Of a stretch of 45,142 bases of DNA, positions 42,144 to 45,142 are shown in pieces (position 1 is the stretch's first letter; the number at the start of each line of letters is the position of its first letter). Origin of the DNA: Deltaproteobacteria bacterium HGW-Deltaproteobacteria-14 (GTDB taxonomy: Bacteria; Myxococcota_A; UBA9042; PHBI01); the NCBI GenBank assembly GCA_002841945.1, contig PHBI01000028.1, positions 11,625 to 56,766 of the forward strand, in the 5' to 3' direction. Below the pieces are notes generated by a model. That model searched no databases. It saw nothing but the letters and a program-made list of their open reading frames with translations, and was not told where the DNA came from. The translations under genes were made by a program, and so were the position numbers.

Positions 42144-42893
42144 CTACTTCCAGTTCCGCGCCTGGAGCGACTGCACGGTGATGACCAGCGCCACGACGAC
42201 GAAGGTCAGGTAGAAGAGCACGTCGCGCGTGTCGATGACGCCCCGGGTGATGTTGGCGAAGTGCCCCTCGAAGCTCAGCGCGGCGAGGGCGTCCTTGGCG
42301 CCGGCCCAGACCACGCTGACCATCCCGCTGACGGCGTAGAAGAAGGCGCAGATCAGCGCCGCCAGCAGGTAGGCGACGATCTGATTGTCGGTCCACGACG
42401 ACGCCATCAGGCCGATGGCGAGGTAGGCGGAGCCGAGCAGCAGCAGGCCCAGATACCCGCCGACCAGCGCGCCGACGTCGAGGTTGCCGAGGCCGCCGAC
42501 GATGATGGGCAGGGGCAGCGTCGCCAGCAGCGTGATGGCGAGAAACGCCAGGCCCCCGAGGAACTTGCCGACGGCGATGTGGGTGTCGGTCACCGGCATG
42601 GTGAACAAGAGCTCGATGGTCCCGGAGCGCTTCTCCTCGGCCAAGAGCCGCATCGTGATGGCCGGGATGATGAGGATGAAGATGACCGGGATGACGTCGA
42701 AGAGCTTGCGCAGCGAGGCCTCGTTGTCCTCGAAGAACGAGCGCCCGGTGTGGATGTCGTCCATCGAGAAGAGGTACACGCCGCACACGACGAGAAAGAG
42801 CGTGATGGTGATGTAGGCGACGGGGCTGTTGAAGTAGAAGCCCATCTCACGGCGCGCCAGGGCGCCGACGTTGCGCATCGCGTTGGATCTCAT
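42144..42893 (-). CDS. gldF: ABC-2 type permease, GldF-like
   Basis: 249 residues with six membrane helices. ALARREMGFYFNSPVAYI at the N-terminus and AEEKRSGTIELLFTMPV in the first cytoplasmic loop are typical of the GldF/ABC-2 family. The ATG at 42893 is six bases after the gldA stop; a second ATG five codons in is possible. It forms the channel driven by GldA. Confidence 0.94.
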   Translation of the reverse strand: MRSNAMRNVGALARREMGFYFNSPVAYITITLFLVVCGVYLFSMDDIHTGRSFFEDNEASLRKLFDVIPVIFILIIPAITMRLLAEEKRSGTIELLFTMPVTDTHIAVGKFLGGLAFLAITLLATLPLPIIVGGLGNLDVGALVGGYLGLLLLGSAYLAIGLMASSWTDNQIVAYLLAALICAFFYAVSGMVSVVWAGAKDALAALSFEGHFANITRGVIDTRDVLFYLTFVVVALVITVQSLQARNWK

Positions 42894-42899
42894 CGGCTG

Positions 42900-43838
42900 T
42901 CACATCTCCCTGGTGAGCTTGCGGAACAGGCCCTCGAGGTCGAGCACCTCGCGCTCGAGGCCGAGGAGCTCCCAGCCGCGGTCGACCACGAGGCGGTAGA
43001 CGGCCGCGCGGACGTCGGCGTCCTCGCGGGCGATGACCTCGAGGCGCACGGCGTCGGGCTCGGCGCTGGGGCGGACGTGCGCCGTCTCGACCCCCGCGAC
43101 GGCGGCCAGGGCGGCGCGCGCGGCCTCGGGGTCGACCCCGCGCAGCAGCACCCGCAGGCGCTGGCTCGCGCTCTCGCGCTTCTCGAGCTCGGCGGCGGTG
43201 CCGTCGGCGACGAGCTGGCCGTTGTGGACGATGAGCATCCGGTTGCAGGTCGCCATCACCTCGGGGAGGTTGTGGGTCGACAGGATGATCGTCCGGTTCT
43301 CGCCGAGGCGCTTGATGAGGTTGCGGATCTCGACGATCTGGTTGGGGTCGAGGCCGCTCGTCGGCTCGTCGAGGATCAGGATGTCGGGGTCGTGGATGAG
43401 CGCCGCCGCCAGGCCCACCCGCTGCTTGAACCCCTTGGACAGGGTCCCGATGCGCTGGCCGACCCGGGGCAGGATCCCGCACATCTCGCAGGCCGCCTTG
43501 ATGCGCTCCTTGAGCTTGTCTTTGGGGACCCCGCGCACCGTCGCGACGTGGCGCAGGTAGTCGTAGACGAGCATGTCGGTGTAGAGCGGGTTCGCCTCGG
43601 GCAGATACCCGATGAGCTCCCGCACCTTCAGCGGCGCGTCGTTGATGTCGTGTCCGTCCACCGTCACGGTGCCCGACGACTGGGGCATATACGACGTGAG
43701 GATCTTCATGGTCGTGGTCTTGCCGGCCCCGTTGGGGCCCAAGAACCCGACGATCTCCCCGCGCTGTACGGTGAAGCTAATGCCTTTGAGCGCCTTGAAG
43801 TCGTCGTACGACTTCGTCAGGTCGCGCACTTCGATCAT
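42900..43838 (-). CDS. gldA: ABC transporter ATPase, GldA-like
   Basis: 312 residues. Walker A GPNGAGKTT, signature LSKGFKQRVG, Walker B ILILDEPTSGLD and the switch His in LSTHNLPEV are intact. The last 95 residues form the small C-terminal domain common to GldA-type ATPases. GGAGGG seven bases before the ATG. First gene of the gldA-gldF-gldG-DUF4340 operon and directly downstream of a clear promoter. Confidence 0.95.
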   Translation of the reverse strand: MIEVRDLTKSYDDFKALKGISFTVQRGEIVGFLGPNGAGKTTTMKILTSYMPQSSGTVTVDGHDINDAPLKVRELIGYLPEANPLYTDMLVYDYLRHVATVRGVPKDKLKERIKAACEMCGILPRVGQRIGTLSKGFKQRVGLAAALIHDPDILILDEPTSGLDPNQIVEIRNLIKRLGENRTIILSTHNLPEVMATCNRMLIVHNGQLVADGTAAELEKRESASQRLRVLLRGVDPEAARAALAAVAGVETAHVRPSAEPDAVRLEVIAREDADVRAAVYRLVVDRGWELLGLEREVLDLEGLFRKLTREM

Positions 43839-43880
43839 GGTCTTTCCCTCCGCAGCGGCCTGGAAATCTGACGGTGCGCG

Positions 43881-43908
43881 AAAATATTCCCGGTGCGCGG
43901 GACGTCAA
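43881..43908 (-). promoter_or_regulatory. Predicted promoter of the gld operon
   Basis: Minus strand: TTGACG (43903-43908), 16-base spacer, TATTTT (43881-43886), with a 40-base leader to gldA. CGGTGCGCG occurs as a direct repeat at 43872 and 43891, 19 bp apart and flanking the -10, a possible regulator site. The remaining 43909-44041 before bactofilin holds a small inverted repeat CGGGGT-AGG-ACCCCG (43983-43997) and no clear plus-strand promoter. Confidence 0.65.
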
Positions 43909-44041
43909 TAGCACTTTTTTTCTCCGCCGCCGCCGCCAACGCGCCCGCCAGACCGGCAGCCCTCTCGACGTCGCGGGCCGTTCGGGGTAGGACCCCGGTG
44001 CTGGCGGACCCAGGCACCGTCAGGGGACTCGGAGGGGCGCT

Positions 44042-44440
44042 GTGAGCGACGTGAACACGCTGGTGGGCCGCGGGAGCCACTTCGAGGGCAAGATGACCTT
44101 CGAGGGGGTGGTGCGCGTCGACGGGAGCTTCTCGGGTGAGATCGTCAGCGACGACACCCTCATCATCGGCGAGGGCGCCGAGGTCCGGGCCGAGCTCGAC
44201 GTCGCCACGGTCGTCATCTACGGCGTCGTTTACGGCAACATCCGCGCCTCGAACTGCGTGGAGCTGCACGCCCCCGGGCACCTCGTCGGCAACATCGTCA
44301 GCCCGTCGCTGGTGGTCGAGCGCGGCGCGGCCTTCGACGGCAACTGCCGCATGGGGCTCGCCGACTGGCAGGCCGCCCAGAGCGACGCGCGCGCGGGTGA
44401 GGCGGCGGCGCAGCTCTCGTACACCGAGCCCGAGGAGTAG
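44042..44440 (+). CDS. Bactofilin
   Basis: Polymer-forming cytoskeletal protein, 132 residues, GTG start with GGAGGGG upstream. The DUF583 core runs from NTLVGRGSHFEGKMTFEG through repeated six-residue turns (IYGVVYGNIRASNCVELHAPGH-like units) that build the right-handed beta-helix. The C-terminal tail is short and acidic. Bactofilins form non-polar filaments involved in cell shape, stalks or chromosome positioning in Caulobacter and Myxococcus. It is divergent from the gld operon. Confidence 0.95.
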   Translation: MSDVNTLVGRGSHFEGKMTFEGVVRVDGSFSGEIVSDDTLIIGEGAEVRAELDVATVVIYGVVYGNIRASNCVELHAPGHLVGNIVSPSLVVERGAAFDGNCRMGLADWQAAQSDARAGEAAAQLSYTEPEE

Positions 44441-44482
44441 CGCGACGACCGAGGCGCGAACGGGCTCCTCGATGGCTCGTGC

Positions 44483-44512
44483 TTGACCTCGTGGGTCGCG
44501 CGACCGTACCGT
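44483..44512 (+). promoter_or_regulatory. Candidate promoter with palindromic spacer
   Basis: TTGACC (44483-44488) is followed after 18 bases by TACCGT (44507-44512). The spacer carries the perfect 12-bp palindrome GGTCGCGCGACC (44494-44505). Long spacers with a dyad between -35 and -10 are typical of MerR-type metal-responsive promoters, which would fit the His/Cys-rich product downstream. The -10 match is poor. Confidence 0.4.
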
Positions 44513-44520
44513 CACGCGTC

Positions 44521-44946
44521 GTGATCGTCGCTCCACCCAGCCCGCGCCGCACCCGCCAGCCGCCCCCTCGGGACCGCCGGCGGGCCGCCTTCGGCCTCGC
44601 CATCCGGTCCGTGGCCGCCGCGCTGGTGCTGTCGATCGGCGCGTCGCCGGTGGTGTGCGAGCTCGCCGACGCGGCGGCGCTGGAGGCCGAGCTGGCCGGC
44701 ACGGCGGCGCACGCGAGCGACGCGAGCCATGGCCACGATCACTCCGACGGCCCGGCCCACAGCGACCCCTGCGGCGACGGCTGCCTCTGTCCGTGCTGCC
44801 CCGCCCACTGCCTCGACGGGCCCACGTCCTTCGTCGCCCTGGCCGTCGCCCCGCGCCCGCCGCTGCCGCACTTCACACCGGCCGCGTCGCTCCCGCACCC
44901 CAGCGACTTCTTCGCCCGCATCTTCCGTCCGCCCCGAGCCTGCTGA
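44521..44946 (+). CDS. His/Cys-rich exported protein, likely metal-related
   Basis: About 141 residues from the GTG at 44521; a GTG at 44479 is also open but would precede the predicted promoter. A signal-like segment (AIRSVAAALVLSIGASPVV) is followed by a metal-ligand-rich stretch, HGHDHSDGPAHSDPCGDG then CLCPCCPAHCLD, and a Pro-rich end finishing RIFRPPRAC. Short proteins with a CCP/His cluster and a terminal F-x-P-P-R-A often precede CzcCBA or CusCBA-type heavy metal efflux genes, so it may be a periplasmic metal-binding or sensing protein. The start of another exported protein follows. This family association is from memory. Confidence 0.7.
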   Translation: MIVAPPSPRRTRQPPPRDRRRAAFGLAIRSVAAALVLSIGASPVVCELADAAALEAELAGTAAHASDASHGHDHSDGPAHSDPCGDGCLCPCCPAHCLDGPTSFVALAVAPRPPLPHFTPAASLPHPSDFFARIFRPPRAC

Positions 44947-45051
44947 GGTCCTCCGCGCCTCGCTCAACGCCGGCCGCCATGCGCGCCGGCGTCCTCTGGA
45001 GCTCGTGACGCGCCGCCCGCGTGGCGCCGCGTCGCGGATGGAGATCTCGTC

Positions 45052-45142
45052 TTGTCTGTCTCGCTCGTCGCGCACCTCGCGCCGGGCGTGGCGGCCTGCG
45101 CGTTGGCCCTCGTCGGGGTCAACGCCAGCGCCGCCCCGCCCC
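45052..45142 (+). CDS. Start of an exported protein, truncated by the window edge
   Basis: Only about 30 codons are visible. From a TTG at 45052, with GGAG eight bases upstream, the frame gives a classic signal peptide, HLAPGVAACALALVGVNASA, followed by APP. A TolC-like outer-membrane factor of a metal efflux system would fit the preceding gene, but nothing in the visible residues proves it. Confidence 0.45.
   Translation, partial: MSVSLVAHLAPGVAACALALVGVNASAAPP

Noticed and set aside
1..45142. tRNA, rRNA or insertion sequence genes
   Set aside because: I saw no tRNA-like cloverleaf, rRNA segment, transposase motif or terminal inverted repeats with target duplications anywhere in the window.

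Overview
The window is very GC-rich, with almost every gene using G/C-ending codons. It encodes a Gram-negative-type wall (MurE carries the meso-diaminopimelate motif DNPR), several lipoproteins including two with long Cys/Asp-rich repeats, a bactofilin and a GldA/GldF/GldG-type ABC system. This combination suggests Myxococcota or another lineage of the former Deltaproteobacteria. That placement is inferred from gene content, not from a search.

Layout. 1-366: a 69-bp tandem repeat and a GC hairpin downstream of ftsZ. 367-16291 (minus strand): a division and cell wall (dcw) cluster transcribed mraZ-rsmH-ftsL-ftsI-murE-murF-mraY-ftsW-murG-murB-ftsQ-ftsA-ftsZ. Ten consecutive junctions from rsmH to ftsA are 1- or 4-base stop/start overlaps, and murC, murD and ddl are absent. 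16292-17097: an 806-bp non-coding region with a strong predicted mraZ promoter, GTGG boxes and an array of GTGGA/DnaA-box-like motifs. 17098-20918: two convergent Cys-rich lipoprotein genes with a shared terminator. 21150-24819 (plus): a small lipoprotein, then a GlnR-like orphan regulator with a degenerate receiver, a glutamine-synthetase-like protein that has lost nearly all catalytic and metal ligands, and a homocitrate-synthase-like enzyme that keeps its active site. 24882-29654 (minus): a 1590-residue fusion of an acyl-AMP ligase, a possible kinase-like domain and a GNAT acetyltransferase. 29846-32988 (plus): a cytochrome bd oxidase operon (DUF4492 protein, cydA, cydB, 54-residue membrane peptide). 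33056-37408 (minus): a reactive-sulfur operon (exported metallo-beta-lactamase/rhodanese protein, two YeeE/YedE transporters, membrane-anchored rhodanese lacking Cys, ArsR repressor) behind an AT-rich palindromic control region. 37771-43838 (minus): gldA-gldF-gldG-DUF4340. 44042-45142 (plus): a bactofilin, a His/Cys-rich exported protein, and the signal peptide of a gene that runs off the window.

The best candidate for an undescribed system is 21859-24819: a pseudo-response regulator, a pseudo-glutamine synthetase and a 2-oxoglutarate-using synthase in one tight operon. This could be a nitrogen/2-oxoglutarate sensing or signalling module whose glutamine synthetase works as a sensor rather than an enzyme. 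The dcw and cyd regions are largely conventional, apart from the odd points listed in the findings.
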